Position numbers and translations under genes: made by a program. A DNA stretch of 64,000 nucleotides, taken from positions 1 through 64,000 of the forward strand of contig NW_026252128.1 of NCBI RefSeq assembly GCF_025399195.1. Direction: 5' to 3'. Positions 11,801 to 23,710 of this stretch are shown here, in pieces. The stretch comes from Umbelopsis ramanniana AG (lineage: Eukaryota; Mucoromycota; Umbelopsidomycetes; Umbelopsidales; Umbelopsidaceae). The notes under the pieces are model-generated. The model made no database searches, was not told the origin of the DNA, and saw nothing but the letters and a program-made list of their open reading frames with translations. Position 1 is the first letter of the stretch; each line of letters starts with the position of its first letter.

Positions 11801-13162
11801 TGAAAACCTGACAGATTGCCGACGACAGCAAGTGTTGGGCTACTTTGGCGAAAAGTTTGATGCTACAATGTGTAATAAGACTTGCGACAATTGTATGGCG
11901 AACGCAACGTTGTCCTTTGAGTACCGGGATGTCACCGAGACGACAAAGACGATATTGGCCCTGGTACGAGAGCTTCAAGTGAATAAGGTGACGTTGATTC
12001 AAGTGGTCGATATCTTTCGAGGCACCGCCACCAAATTCCTGCAGAGCCGTGGAATTAGTGACCTTGTACCTGGTATTGGTGCCGGAAAAGCATTATCGAA
12101 AACCGACTGTGAAAGAATTTTTAAGCATTTGATCCTTAAAGAAGTCCTCGCTGAGCGATGCGAAACAAATGCTCAAGGCTTCGTCATGGCCTATCTTCAG
12201 GTCAGTACCAATAGAAAGGCATTGTGTATGGAAAATCTGGCTCATTTAACATGCTGATGAGACAATTCTTGAACGTAGATTGGAAAAGAAGCTCGAGGTG
12301 TCGACATGAATACTACAAGAGTAACCATTCCCTTCAGCTTTGCAAACGTAATTCATGGTAGTGGATATTGTCTTAATTACCCAAGTCATTTAGTCTAATG
12401 CCCTTTGCTATTACCAGACCTCCACTGCTCCAAAGCGCAAACCGACTGCGGGCGTACCAGGACCCAATGCCCGAGCGACTAAACAAGGGAAGACTTCCTC
12501 TATGCCTAGATTACCAAAGCGAGGTGCATCGTCTGCTTCCATGTCCTCTGCATCCACCAATGGTCAATCGGTTTTCCAAGAAAGTGTAATGAGCCCTTCT
12601 TTGTTATCCCCCATGCCTCCAACAGCAGCACCCAGTAACAGAGGACCGTCAAGAAAAGCTACAGCAAGTGCGACTACTGTGAATTTAAGTCGTTATCAGT
12701 CGGATATGGGTTGGTCGGGTGGCTCAGCCATACAAGCTGGAAGGCAGCAGCAAAGCAATGAAAGTCAGCAAATCAAAGACATCAAGGTCAAATGCCTTCA
12801 AGAAATGAAAGAAAAACGGAGACAGGTAAAGAAGACAATGCTTTTTAATGGCCTTCGTATACGTATTGACATGTTTTGGGGATTCTTTAGCTTGTGATAT
12901 CTCAACGTTTAGCTCGTCCATCGACTGTGTTCACGGACACACAACTAAAAATGATGGTATGTGCTATGTTTCCCACTCGATATTCTCCTCTTATCACTGC
13001 TAACATCTCTTAATGACACAGGCACAGCGTTTACCAACCAACATGCTCCAGTTCCTTCAAATTGATCCAGACAACATTACCGACGACAAGTTTGAACGCT
13101 ATGGATCCATTTTTCTTAATATTTGTAAGGATCATGCCGCCATGGTGCAATCGTTGCAGTAA
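8867..13162 (+). CDS. SGS1: RecQ DNA helicase, BLM/Sgs1 type
   Basis: Ten exons (8867-9125, 9196-9584, 9665-9802, 9889-10025, 10091-11218, 11303-12200, 12279-12347, 12418-12825, 12891-12956, 13022-13162) give 1210 aa. The first 500 or so residues are acidic, Ser-rich and low-complexity, as in Sgs1. The helicase core shows [16 protein letters not shown] (motif I), [13 protein letters not shown] (II), ALTATA (III), [16 protein letters not shown] (V) and [10 protein letters not shown] (VI). The RecQ zinc-binding cysteines follow ([10 protein letters not shown] ... CNKTCDNC), then an RQC region and a C-terminal HRDC domain (about 1125-1205, ending [16 protein letters not shown]). BLM/Sgs1 acts with Top3-Rmi1 to unwind DNA and dissolve recombination intermediates in the nucleus. 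An HRDC plus a long N-terminus points to BLM/Sgs1 rather than short RecQ forms. Confidence 0.93.
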
Positions 13163-13335
13163 TAAATATTGTAATATAGAAATTCCTTCTGTGCATATCT
13201 GTCTCATACCCTTGGTTGCTTCCATTTTCCTGGATATAAATGTTTTATTTTCATCAGTTGGGTTTGAGAACAATATTACAAATACTGTTTCAAGCCTCAT
13301 CGATAATACAGCCATCTCCAAAAAGAGCTTATCCT

Positions 13336-14101
13336 TCATTCCTGTGTGGTCTCTTGGTTACTACCTTGAGGGTTGACCTGCCGTCCCATCACCTCTAACA
13401 TAATTTGGTTGCACATCTTTGCATATGGGTTCTCATTTACTGTAATTGATTTTGCGATTGGGTTTCCGAACTTAGCGCCTGGTGTCCAAGTACAAGTTAA
13501 TATTCCATCCTACCAAACCACTGATTTACATCGGCCCCTTCAAACCTACCTCGCTCGAAATCAGCTTGTGCTCCTTCTAGATTGCCTTGTTGCTTCCTGA
13601 TAATGGCTCTCTGGGTATATGCTTGTCTTAGTACCTTGGGCTGACCAACGCCGTGTTTCATGGCTTGCTCAAGATCAGTCACTGCGCTTTCTAAATCGTT
13701 TTTCAGTCGATACACTTGAGCTCGGTTGTTGTAGACGGATGCGTAATAATCACATATTGTGATGGCTTGTGTGAGCTTTTCCAACGCTTCGTCGAGTTTT
13801 TCTTCCTCAGCGAGCTTGACTCCTTGGGCTTCCAGTTCCTGGACTTGTGTAAGAATATCTGTGGGTATTTCTCTAGCTAATAGTCAAAGGGTTAGTCCAA
13901 AAAATCTTTCGATGTGAGCCGGTTCGTCACACTCCTTACCACCCGTTGTGTCTACGGTATCTGATACGGCTTCTAGCGGTAACCCCTGGGCCTCTGTTTA
14001 AGTCAGTTAGCTTTCCAGCAGAGGGGTTGACTGAGATCTATTTGATATATACCTGGATTGAACACTAGTTCTAAGATAGCGTCGTCTGAAATATTTGTCA
14101 T
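13336..14101 (-). CDS. TTC36: TPR protein TTC36 homologue
   Basis: Minus-strand exons 14053-14101, 13940-13993, 13550-13876 and 13336-13478 give 190 aa, the usual TTC36 length. The N-terminus has the family's ILELVFNPEAQGLP block. Three TPR-like helical pairs follow (YASVYNNRAQVYRLKNDLE, then QAYTQRAIIRKQQGNLEGA), and the end carries the diagnostic NPYAKMCNQI motif near the C-terminus. The last intron is needed: without it the frame ends in an unrelated tail (DVNQWFGRMEY). TTC36 proteins are small TPR scaffolds, possibly Hsp70-associated; the exact role is poorly known. The gene is divergent from ALG1, with 133 bp between the start codons, so the two probably share a bidirectional promoter. 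Its 3' end faces the helicase gene (174 bp apart). Confidence 0.9.
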
Positions 14102-14234
14102 AATGCAAAGGAGAACAAAGGTGGAAAGAAGGGCACACAAAGTGCGTGAGAAATTTAAGCTGGGTGCTGTTCAAAGTTTGTCCGGCCATCGGGGTTCCAT
14201 TTCCCAAGAACTCTCTTAACACCCATTTCACCCA

Positions 14235-16033
14235 ATGGGCAATTTCACCTTCAGTGAAGGAGGCAACTGGTCTCCTGAAGGTCTTGCTCTCATCTTCCTC
14301 ATTGTATATGTACTCATTGGCCGTATTGCTAAATACTATGCATTCGAGTCCAATGCACATATCTTTCGGACACGGCCCGTGGTTCAGGTCGTGGTCATGG
14401 GCGACATTGGAAGGTCCCCTCGAATGCAGTATCATGCCTTATCGCTAGTCGATGCAGGCTGTCAAGTGGACTTTATAGGATACAACGGTGAGGGTCGAAT
14501 GTGGCGTTTGTCTTTACTTCCCCCACTAGACTGACAATGCTTTGCTGCCAACAGAAACATCTCCAATTGCACGCGTGCTCACTAATAGAATGATCAAAAT
14601 CCGGCCTTTGAGACAGGCATGGTCGGTACCTGAAGGAAAGCCCAAGATCTTGTATTTGTTATGGGCACCGTTTAAAGCCTTGTTCGTCGCACTTCAACTG
14701 CTATGGATCATGGGCGGAGTCACTCAATACCCCGATTTCATCTTTATGCAAGTAAGTATAATCTTATCTCTAGAGGGACGCAACCTGTTTGCACTAACGA
14801 TAGAAACTCTTGGTAGAACCCACCCTCCATCCCAACACTTGCTATTGCACAATTCATTTCCTGGACTCGTAATGCATGGCTTATCATTGACTGGCACAAC
14901 TTTGGCTACTCAATGCTAGCCATGAAGTTTGGTAAAGACCACAAAGTCGTTCAATTTGCTAAATGGTACGAGCAAAAGTTTGGCCACAAAGCCTATGCTC
15001 ACCTCACTGTCACCGACAAAATGAAGGCTGAGCTGACGAGCTGGGGCGTAAAGTAAGTCGAAAAGATTGTTTCCAAATGTTTGGCTGTCTTCTAATCTTT
15101 TCACAGAGGCAAGCTCATCACGTTCAGAGATCGGCCACCGACCCACTTTTCAAGATTGACAATAGAACGCCAACATGAGGTTAGTCATTGGTTGGTTAGT
15201 ATTACAGTAAAGACCCGTATCGTTCATACTGACCTCTGCCCCGATGTTTTAACTCCATAGCTGCTGACAAGACTCAAGCTGGAAGATGTCATCAGGTCTC
15301 AATCCTTAAACGCAGACGAATTCATTGGAACCATGCCCGCCCAGTCCACTTTGATAACGCAAAAGGAAGACGGAACTGTAAGATACAGAGAGGATAGAAT
15401 TCAATTGATTGTATCCTCCACGTCCTGGACAGAAGATGAAGACTTCCAGATTTTACTGGACGCCATTTTGCAATATGAAACGAACGCTCTTGACCAGCCC
15501 ACTTCTCTTTATCCAAGATTATTGTTCGTCATCACTGGAAAGGGACCATTGAAATCCTACTATGAAGAAAAAATCTCTAAGCTGTCACTGAAACGAACCC
15601 GCATCATCACGGCTTGGTTGGAGGCTGTCGATTACCCTCTCTTCTTAGGAACAGCGGATCTAGGAGTGTCTCTTCATAAAAGTACCAGTGGAATGGACCT
15701 GCCTATGAAAGTGGTTGATATGTACGGATCTGGATTACCAGTTTGTGCTGTATCATTTGATTGCTTGGACGAACTTGTTCATCATGGAGTGAATGGCATG
15801 GTGTTCAAGAATAGTAGCGAGCTTGCTGATGAATTCGAGGTAAGGAATGGTTGGTGTGGCAGAATGATAGCTGAGAATTCTACTGAAATCCCCTGGCCAA
15901 ACCAAATTAGGAACTCTTTGTCAAGAATAGCAGCAAGTTGCAAGAGCTTGCAAAAAACGTTCAAGACGAGTATCGCAATCAAAGCTGGGAGAATCAATGG
16001 AAAGAACATCTACCACAGTTGTTTGTGGATTGA
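14235..16033 (+). CDS. ALG1: chitobiosyldiphosphodolichol beta-mannosyltransferase
   Basis: ALG1 (GT33) adds the first mannose from GDP-Man to GlcNAc2-PP-dolichol on the cytosolic face of the ER. Exons 14235-14487, 14555-14751, 14817-15052, 15107-15179, 15261-15839 and 15911-16033 give 486 aa. A TM helix (LALIFLIVYVLIGRIA) near the N-terminus anchors it. Conserved blocks are VVVMGDIGRSPRMQYHA, QNPPSIPTLA across an exon junction, LIIDWHNFGYSML, TVTDKM, FRDRPPTHF, SSTSWTEDEDF, FVITGKGPLK and the donor-binding GVSLHKSTSGMDLPMKVVDM. The final exon starts at 15911; ending at the preceding donor would lose the terminal helices. The gene looks intact. Confidence 0.95.
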
Positions 16034-16234
16034 CATGGATTATTTTTTAAACTGTAATAAAGCCCTCAACCGTATTTAATTGGGATCGCGTCCACAAAAG
16101 TAGGTGACTGCCAGCGTGCGCCGTGAACCTTGTTCTTTTTACATTCAACATGAGCTGGTACAACCAACTTCCATTGACCTGATCCGTACTCTTTATCCTT
16201 CACTAATCACAATGTTCAATGTTCTAGGAAGGGT

Positions 16235-17872
16235 ATGAGCAAAGCTATCTCGCGGTTACCGCACCAGGTAATGGCGAGCAAAAGCAAAGGCGAAGGTAAA
16301 CGACCAAGCCCGCATTTTGTCACAAAAAACCACCGCCAACTCTCCTTTAATGCTTGCTTTTTTATAACTCACATTGCAGTGACAAAGGACTTGGAATTTG
16401 AAGAGTACGAAAAGAGGTTTTTAACTGTTCAGAAGCAAGCGGATACTCTCTTGGCAGACGCACAGGCGTTCCGCGACGGTGTTGCAGGTCAGTTCAACTA
16501 CGCAACGGAGAACCAAAGTGAGGCTCGTACTAATATGTGAGCCATGGAAACAGCTATGCTTTCACACCAAATTATATTCTCTCAGAGTTTGACTCCCTTA
16601 TATCAACCTACCATGGGAGTGCCGGAACCAGAGGATGGAATCAACAGGCGAAGACAAACCCAACTGTCGCACAGCGCAACGAAAGCTGCTGAAGATTATG
16701 AGGCTTGCATGCAAGCTTGCAAGGATGAGCTTACACCAGAAATTGTAAGAATCTCCTCCTCTATCTTTCATGTCGTGGGTGAAAAAGTGTTGAACCCTGC
16801 CGGAGTAATATTTTACTAATGAAATCCACAAACGCCTCGAATGTATTCGTAGGATAATCTGGACCATACCGTCATACAGCCAGTTGTCAATCTGCGTGAG
16901 ATTATGCGACAAATCGTCAAGACCATTACCAAACGACATCACAAAATGGTAGACTATGATAGATTTCGATCTAATTTGACGAAACTGCAGAGCAAGGCGG
17001 AAAAAAGCATCAGTGATGAAAAGCAAATATTCAAGGTGGGTTTGGATCAATGCTAATGTATAGAGCCTATCTCGCTTCGCTCACTAGAACTCGTTGATGC
17101 TGCAGCTGGAAAGTCAATTGGAAACAGCTACCCAGGACTTCAATTTCTTGAACGACATGTTGAAGGAACAGCTACCGTATTTCCTCCAATTGAGATCTCA
17201 TTTTATCGATCCTATATTTCAAGCGTTTTACAGTCTCCAAGTCAAGATCTATTTGTCCATGTGGCAGCGTATTCACCAAGTTGTCGAAGAAAACCCCGGA
17301 CATTTTGAAACCGTTCAATACAGCATTCAGGATGGATACCAGGCAAGGCAGCAAAATTTCAATGCGCGTGAGGTGCTTGAACAAACGGAGTTGCTCGAGA
17401 AAAGCGGTAAATCGTGGAGAGGAGGTATGTGATTGATCAACATGTATCGGCAAATATAGGTATCTTTTAAAATAATACTTTTGTTCATTGTAAAAAAAAA
17501 GCAACTGGAACGTCCGGCAAAATGTCGCTACAGGAACGAGCAGCAATGAAGAAGGAGGGCAATAATGCACCAAGCATTTCTCGAACGTATTCCCAAAGCT
17601 CCAACGGTTCTCTGCCGCCGCCATCTTACGCTGCATCGCCCAACTATACCACTCAAGGTCCTCCTCCACCTCTTCCTCGAAAGCCGTCGTCACCAGCGGG
17701 CAACTATGTCACGGCATTGTACGATTACCACGCGCAAGCTGATGGTGACTTGAGTTTTGCAGCCGGAGATAGGATTCTAGTCATAGACAGAAAAGGTCCA
17801 GATGAATGGTGGACTGGAACTTTCAATGGTGCTCAAGGCGTTTTTCCTGGCAACTACGTAGAAAGTGCCTAG
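16235..17872 (+). CDS. BAR-SH3 endocytic protein (Rvs167/amphiphysin type)
   Basis: Exons 16235-16295, 16380-16487, 16554-16744, 16853-17035, 17088-17424 and 17502-17872 give 416 aa. The N-terminus MSKAISRLPHQVMASK is the amphipathic helix 0 of N-BAR proteins. The BAR domain spans about 20-250, with FEEYEKRFLTVQKQA and the helix ending EENPGHFETVQYSIQDGY. A Ser/Pro-rich linker (PPPPLPRK) leads to one SH3 at about 358-416 (VTALYDYHAQADGDLSF ... DEWWTGTFNGAQGVFPGNYV). Such proteins bind curved membranes and help scission of endocytic vesicles, usually as a dimer with an Rvs161-type partner. An upstream ATG (16212) runs into a stop within eight codons, so 16235 is preferred. Confidence 0.92.
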
Positions 17873-18581
17873 GTGTAACATGCTATTAATAAAGTACACT
17901 ATTATCAAATTACAGATGGGTTGTATTTGTAGTGTTGAGCTGTATATCTGGCTGAGGTTGTAGAGAACGGGACACATTGAAGAAATCTCGGCCGCAACAA
18001 GTCACAGCGCTGAAGCTCAAAAAAAATTTTTTTTTTCTCTTCCAGCAGTATAAATTAATGCTTGCAGCAGACTTCTTGTCCACAACAGGTTTTTTCCACA
18101 AGGTATGTTACACTCTTTTATTTTACACACGTTGATAGTAGACGACCTCTATGATGATTGAAGATTAGTCTTTCCGAAGTGGTTTTCCAAGAGAAATACC
18201 TAATTGTAGACAGATATTTCGCCCCTATCTGATCAGTTGCTCGTTCTATCAACCTGTCTTACCATTCCCCTACCATACCGTTTACTAACGTTCACATTTC
18301 CGTATAGGTTGTTATATATCATTTCTTGTTCTATACCATTTTGTGAAGGAGTACCTTGAGCTTTTTACTATCAAAATAATAAAATAATGAATGTCATCAT
18401 TGATGTTTACAAAGTGAATTACTCACCCGGAATATTTATTCAGTGAAACATAAGATTGTTTTGGATTACTCGTGAGCGAGCCGTTATGACAAGGATAAAA
18501 ATGCCGGTAGCTTGCAAGCTGGATCGCGAGGGTCTTTGCAAAACTTGTTGGTCTTTTTGGTTGTCAGTCTTTTTTTTTTTC
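17873..18581. other. intergenic between BAR-SH3 and F-box genes
   Basis: AT-rich, with homopolymer runs (18021-18036, 18571-18580). An open frame extends upstream of the F-box start from 18456, but it runs through the poly-T tract and looks like leader sequence. No separate gene is seen. Confidence 0.45.
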
Positions 18582-20068
18582 ATGGCGAGCAGCGTAATCG
18601 GTGAAGATATCGTTCGGTTGATATTTGAAAGCTTGGATGATATACCACCAGCCAACAGTCCGCGACCATTGACAGTAGACGTACATGATATTCGTCGACG
18701 GAACGCTTTCTTCTTCAATTGCGCACTGACAAGTCGATTGTTCAGTCAATACAGCTTCCCATTCTTATACCGAATCATCTCTGTTGATCAACTATCCAGC
18801 CAACGAAAATTGGCGATTCTCGAGCTTTTACGAGAATCATTGAAGAAACATGGACATTATGTATGGTGGTTTACCACTGGAAGTGTCGGCCTTGGTGGAT
18901 TTGACGTTGTTCGCGAACTACTACCACTCTTACCCAATGTCAAGGTGCTTAATATCTGCCGAAATCTCTCGGGTCTGCAAAGCATTTTACGCTCGGCCAA
19001 ATACGTTGAGCGACTAGCGTTTGGAATTGAAAGCGATGCCGACAGGGCCAGCCTTATCAACCGCATCATGCCAAGTCGACTTATTCAACCACGCGTCGTC
19101 ATGTCGACGTGCACCACACTGGAATTGGATTGGACGATCATCGACGCTGAAATTTTTAAAATCCTGGATATGTTCCCTAATATGAAATACCTAACTTTTG
19201 GAAGCAGCTGTAAATTTAGAACCGAGTTTTTACCTGTCAGTGATGCTGAACTACGAGACGAACTGGTGGTTGCAGAAAGTGTATTATGCAGATTAGACCG
19301 GATAACTTTTGGCATGGTTAGTTTTTGTGTTGGTGCAAGCAACGCATACAGGCATGAATCTTTTGAGATGCTGTGTTCAATTATCCTCTAATTATACCGT
19401 CCACGTTGCAGATCTTATCGGAAAAGCTTCATATGCTTTTACCATTATGTGGCAACCTCAAGGCAATCGATATTCGGTTTGTTCGCCTCATCTCTAAAGA
19501 CTCTGTTCGTCTATTGACAACGCATTGCAAAGAACTAGTAGAGTTTTCATTTTACACCAGTAGCATCGACAAAGAAGCCATTGAAGAATTAATCCTTCGA
19601 CCCCCCAAGCGTCTCAAGTCACTGAGTATGAAGTACCTGTCCTACAACGTCACCGGGACACTTCTCGAGATGGTATCGGCTCAACCATCTGTAACAAGCC
19701 ATAATTTGGTCAGCATCTCCCTGTTTGGAATGGTGCCACCGTCTTTGGATGCGTTATGCGCACTTTCGAATTTGTTACCCAACATCCAGCACTTGGGGTT
19801 CATTATGAAGGTTGATTATACTGCAAGAGAACTTGGTCGAGCGCTTGCTGGTTTCAAGCACTTGGAGAGCGTACACATTCGGCGACCACTGTTTTTTGAA
19901 GCGAGCGTTCATCCTGAAAGTAATGAACGACACGAGCAACTTATAAGCGAGTTGGCGGACCTATTACCTAATATTGGCCACATCAAATGCTTCGAGCTGG
20001 CGCTCACAAGATCGTGTCACGGAGACTCAAAATCTGTGACCAAGACCCTGCAGATGGAAGCAAAGTAA
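18582..20068 (+). CDS. F-box/LRR-like protein
   Basis: Exons 18582-19316 and 19412-20068 give 463 aa. The N-terminus (IGEDIVRLIFESLDDI ... NCALTSRLFSQYSFPFLYRII) fits an F-box-like motif of about 45 residues. The rest has irregular leucine-rich repeats (LLPNVKVLNICRN, MFPNMKYLTFGS, LVEFSFYTSS, LLPNIQHLGFI, HLESVHIRRPL), as in substrate-binding halves of SCF ubiquitin ligase receptors. The start at 18582 was chosen because upstream codons cross a poly-T run. An alternative end exists: a GTAAGA donor at the stop codon could join an exon near 20197 and add about eight residues. The substrate is unknown. Confidence 0.75.
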
Positions 20069-20468
20069 GATGTTTTCCGGCAATGTCTCACAACGAAAAT
20101 CCATCACTCTGAAATGCTTTCGTCGTAACCTTGTGGCTGTACCTTAAAATATTTCTCTTATTATAACACACACGCTCACATGGCTCCATTCTGCAGAGCA
20201 AGCAATTGTTCAACGCTGATTTGAACCACAACTTTTTTTTTTTTTAGCACCCAGCCAGCCTTTTAAAAATTAGTTATTGTATACATCGTAGTTCCAAAGA
20301 AGTATAAAAAAAATGTATAGCTAAAAGTCTTCCGAGTGCCGTTCAAGTGGGTAGAATGACTGGTATTGAAAACGGAAACATGGTTTATTGTGAAACCTTC
20401 AATTCGTCGTATTTAATATCAACTTGCACGGAAGGGTAGGATGTCGAAGTTGGCAACCATTCGCCAAA

Positions 20469-20772
20469 TCAGTTTTCGGCAAACTTCATGTAAAAAGGTA
20501 CGCTGTGTTTCATACTCCTCATCTCCGCCCGCCGTTCTTCACATAGACATAAAAAGTTCACTTTGACGTAAGTTCACCCAGATTTGCGCACACAGAACGC
20601 CGGAAATTCCGTCGGACCTCGATCCCAATTGCTGGGTCATCTGGAGTAAGCAATTGGTTTGGTCCGTTTTAACGATAGAGTGAGCTAATAGTTGATGTGA
20701 GCGTTCAAAACGTGTATACACCAGGGCGATAGAACATTCAGATTCGACGCCAAAAGAAGCACAAGATGTGGG
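20469..20772 (-). CDS. possible small gene, C-terminal 87 residues, start unresolved
   Basis: Minus-strand exons 20543-20772 and 20469-20502 join across a 40-bp GTGAAG...ACACAG intron into 87 codons plus stop, with protein-like, non-repetitive composition (LVYTRFERSHQLLAHSIVK, ending FYMKFAEN). A CATAACAG acceptor lies directly upstream at 20773-20780. The first exon is not certain; a short MNKK exon near 20870 with another GTGAAG donor would fit. I do not recognise the family. It is predicted helical and has no signal peptide in the visible part. It is convergent with the F-box gene. Confidence 0.4.
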
Positions 20773-21787
20773 CTGTTATGCAAGGTAGCATGTATCAATG
20801 TCCTGGTTGTTTCGGCGCTCATCTTCCGTTCATTTCTAAAAAAAGACTTCCTTCACCTTCTTGTTCATGACCAAAAAGCTTCCGATTCCATCTACGAACA
20901 GTTGCAGCTTTATTTTCCAAGACGTGAAATTAAGCGTGGACATAAAGAAGTTCAACTTTTTCCGAAGTACCCTTGACGTCACGTAATTACTCATCGTATA
21001 CGCTTACCACATCATAATGCAGGACTTGTCCCGCACGTCCGCCCGCCCTCTGGGAGAACTGTGTATGAGTAACGTCATCTTGATTGTACAGAGTAATTGA
21101 TGATGATAACGGATTTTTTTACACAGCCCTGTGTTTCCATTCTCTCTCCATGGTGAAGTGTAATGGAGTTATGCTTGTAGCATTTTTTATTTTTTTTTAT
21201 TTTTATATCGCGATGCTTCAGTGCAGTGCCACGCGAGCATTCTCAGCTCATTGTTAGAATCTAGCCAGCGAGAATTATAGACGGAGTCCGTTCAAGGACG
21301 GAATCCCGGCAGCCACCCACCTTTTTGTCATGCTTATAGAAAGACTGTAATTCAAATTGGTGGAAATAAGGCTGTTACAGAAAAAAAAAACCCATTTTTT
21401 ACAAGCCAGATAATTTGATCGGTCATTCTAAAAATGATGACCAATTCATTATAGAGCCTATCTTTTGAGGATTTCTATACAGCTTGGTAAAATCAGTGGG
21501 GGGTGTTCATCCTAAGATGATCCATGAAGAGGTGGAATGAACAGAACAGTTCCTTAAGACTGGGATGACGAGTACAAGTACGACACGGAGAACAACGTGG
21601 ATTCGGAGTGATAAAGTGCATTATTGGAGGAACAAATCAAACGGCTCCAAAATGGAAGCCAGCCCTCTTGGATTATTTTATCAATGCCGCATTTAGTTCT
21701 TGTGCAGCTGCGCAATCACTTTAGGTTTTTATTTTTTTTATTTTCTATATTTTTCTAATTACACTTTCTTTCTTTGTTGTAAACATC
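20773..21787. other. intergenic, about 1 kb
   Basis: Contains a palindromic CRE-like site (20974-20981) and several homopolymer tracts (21186-21199, 21381-21390, 21727-21742). No further gene is seen. The last 60 bp form a pyrimidine-rich leader before the methyltransferase ATG. Confidence 0.4.
20974..20981. promoter_or_regulatory. CRE-like palindrome TGACGTCA
   Basis: A perfect 8-bp ATF/CREB site, upstream of the minus-strand small gene and about 800 bp from the methyltransferase start. The motif is exact; function is inferred only. Confidence 0.35.
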
Positions 21788-23110
21788 ATGGGCAATCAAG
21801 CAAGCAAAGTCATTGAAAAAACAAAGGAAAAGAAGGAGAAGAGAAAAGTTCGAAGACGTTCAACCATCTCAGTGAGCACCCAATCGCAGGCATCTCTCCA
21901 CTTCACGCCAGCCAGTCCAACGCGCGCAAATTACGATTGGCTTGAGACATCTGCACCTCCTTCCATGTCTTCATCGGTGTCGACGTCCAATGCACCCACC
22001 GTTTCCAGCACAGGTTCCCAGCAACGTCGACGGTCTGTCAGCGACTTTTTTGCAAAGAGAAAACAAAGCTTGAAAACCACCATTTCGCAGGACGAATATA
22101 AAGAAAATGATAGATTGCAGCGTTTGGTGAGTTTTTTATTTTTATTGCATGAATGAGATGGTTGTTTTCCCAAAAAAACTTATATATTCGTGATCGTAGC
22201 ATTATTTGCTCAAGAGTGCTCGCAAAGGAAATTTTTCGGCTCCCATTCAAGTCGAAGGTGACTTTACAATCTTAGACCTAGGCTGTGGAGGTGGAATATG
22301 GAGTTTGGAAATGGCGGCTCAGTACCCTTCTGCACGCGTGCTTGCCGTTGATATGAAAGCACCGCAAACACTTCACTACTCTCCCAAGAATTTGGAGTGC
22401 AGAGTCATGGACATTACTGAACCATGGCAGGGCATTCCAGACAACTCCATTGATTAGTAAGTTTTTCGGTCCTATTTATCCAACACTGGGTGTCTGAACT
22501 CAAATTGTTAACCTCCTCTTGCAGTATCTTCCAAAGAAATATGGGTCAACTCATCAATACCGACAAGTGGGAGTGTATATTTAGCGAAATGTATCGTACC
22601 TTGAAACCAGGAGGATTTATCGAACTTTTTGAACCAGGTACGCGTGGGGGTGCCCATCATTTCTCGAATTATTTTTTGTATGGGTGTAATCATTAATTCA
22701 TTTCATTTCATTACAACTTAGACCTGTATCACCATAATCCTGGTCCTGTTCAACAAGCATTTGATAGTTTCCTTAAGACGCAATGTGATGATGGCGGGGT
22801 TGACTTCGCTTTGGCTGAAGCTATGCCAGAAAGAATTGAAAAGGCCGGATTTACCGAACTTACTACGCGTCTGCTCGACTTGCCAGTGGGAGAGTGGCCT
22901 TCTGACCCTGAACTCAAGCAATTTGGATTCATTAATAAGGAGGTTCAGCGCGCTCTACTCAAGAACATGAAAGCATTCTATATTTCACACTGGGGTATCT
23001 CTGGTGAGGATTATGACTTGGCATCCCAGGAAGTCATGGAGGAGTTTGAAGAATATCATGGGTTTTCTCGTTTCACCTGTTGGATCGCAACTAAACCTAC
23101 AACCGCATAG
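21788..23110 (+). CDS. SAM-dependent methyltransferase with N-myristoylation signal
   Basis: Exons 21788-22126, 22200-22456, 22525-22637 and 22722-23110 give 365 aa. The N-terminus MGNQASKV fits an N-myristoylation signal (Gly2, Ser6, Lys7). A basic, Ser-rich stretch of about 110 residues follows. The class I methyltransferase fold begins near residue 130: FTILDLGCGGGIWSLEMA (motif I, SAM loop), VLAVDM (acidic end of strand 2), CRVMDITEPWQGIPDNSID and MYRTLKPGGFIELFEP (post-motif I/II). The C-terminal part (HGFSRFTCWIATKP) resembles the TAM-type methyltransferases common in fungi (LaeA-like relatives). Substrate is unknown. Membrane attachment by myristate plus the basic patch is an inference. 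Confidence 0.85.
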
Positions 23111-23710
23111 AACCAATATTTCTCATAATTACGCCGCCCCCCAATTTTTTTTTTTTTTTTTATATATTATTACACCTTGACCTGTAACTTAGCTCTCATA
23201 ACATAGAATATCCATAGATTGAACGTAGATACCCATTAGATACACATTACTAGTCTTCCAACTTTAAACCTACTGCAAAAACCCCCTATCCGTTCCTTTA
23301 AGTTACTAAGATCCAATTAACACACATTAAAATTTTGTTATACCTATGCTCAACTAAACCAGGAGTTTTTCTAGAACTTGTGGGGGGATTTATTGTTGAA
23401 GGTCAAAAAGACCATGAGGATGACTTAGTAATGCTTAGAAAAGTTACCATAGAGATGAGAAGGGAAGGGGAGAGGGAGGTAGATGTGGAAGAGGAGAAAA
23501 AGGGAAATGATACCGCCGTAAACGGTTGAATCAAGAGCCTTGGAGCCCAACATCACACTCAGATGTAGAGAAGAAAAAAATATGCTATTTTAAATATTAC
23601 TTTTCTGTATGAATTCTGCATGAAGGGGAAATAAAATAAGAAAAAAAAAATAATTGGGAGCCATATAGAGATGTCTTGGATCACTCAGTGGGTGGTTTTA
23701 TGAGTTGAGT
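23111..23710. other. convergent 3' flanks
   Basis: Lies between the methyltransferase and the minus-strand kinase. It holds poly-T (23141-23160) and AG-rich sequence. No gene is seen. Confidence 0.5.

Noticed and set aside
12961-13021. Alternative acceptor in the last helicase introns (CTCGTCC after GTTTAG)
   Set aside because: It brings a stop within twelve codons; the upstream acceptor (CTTTAG) keeps the HRDC frame.
16598-17693. 150- and 173-codon minus-strand frames
   Set aside because: Antisense to BAR-domain exons and introns of the Rvs167-type gene.
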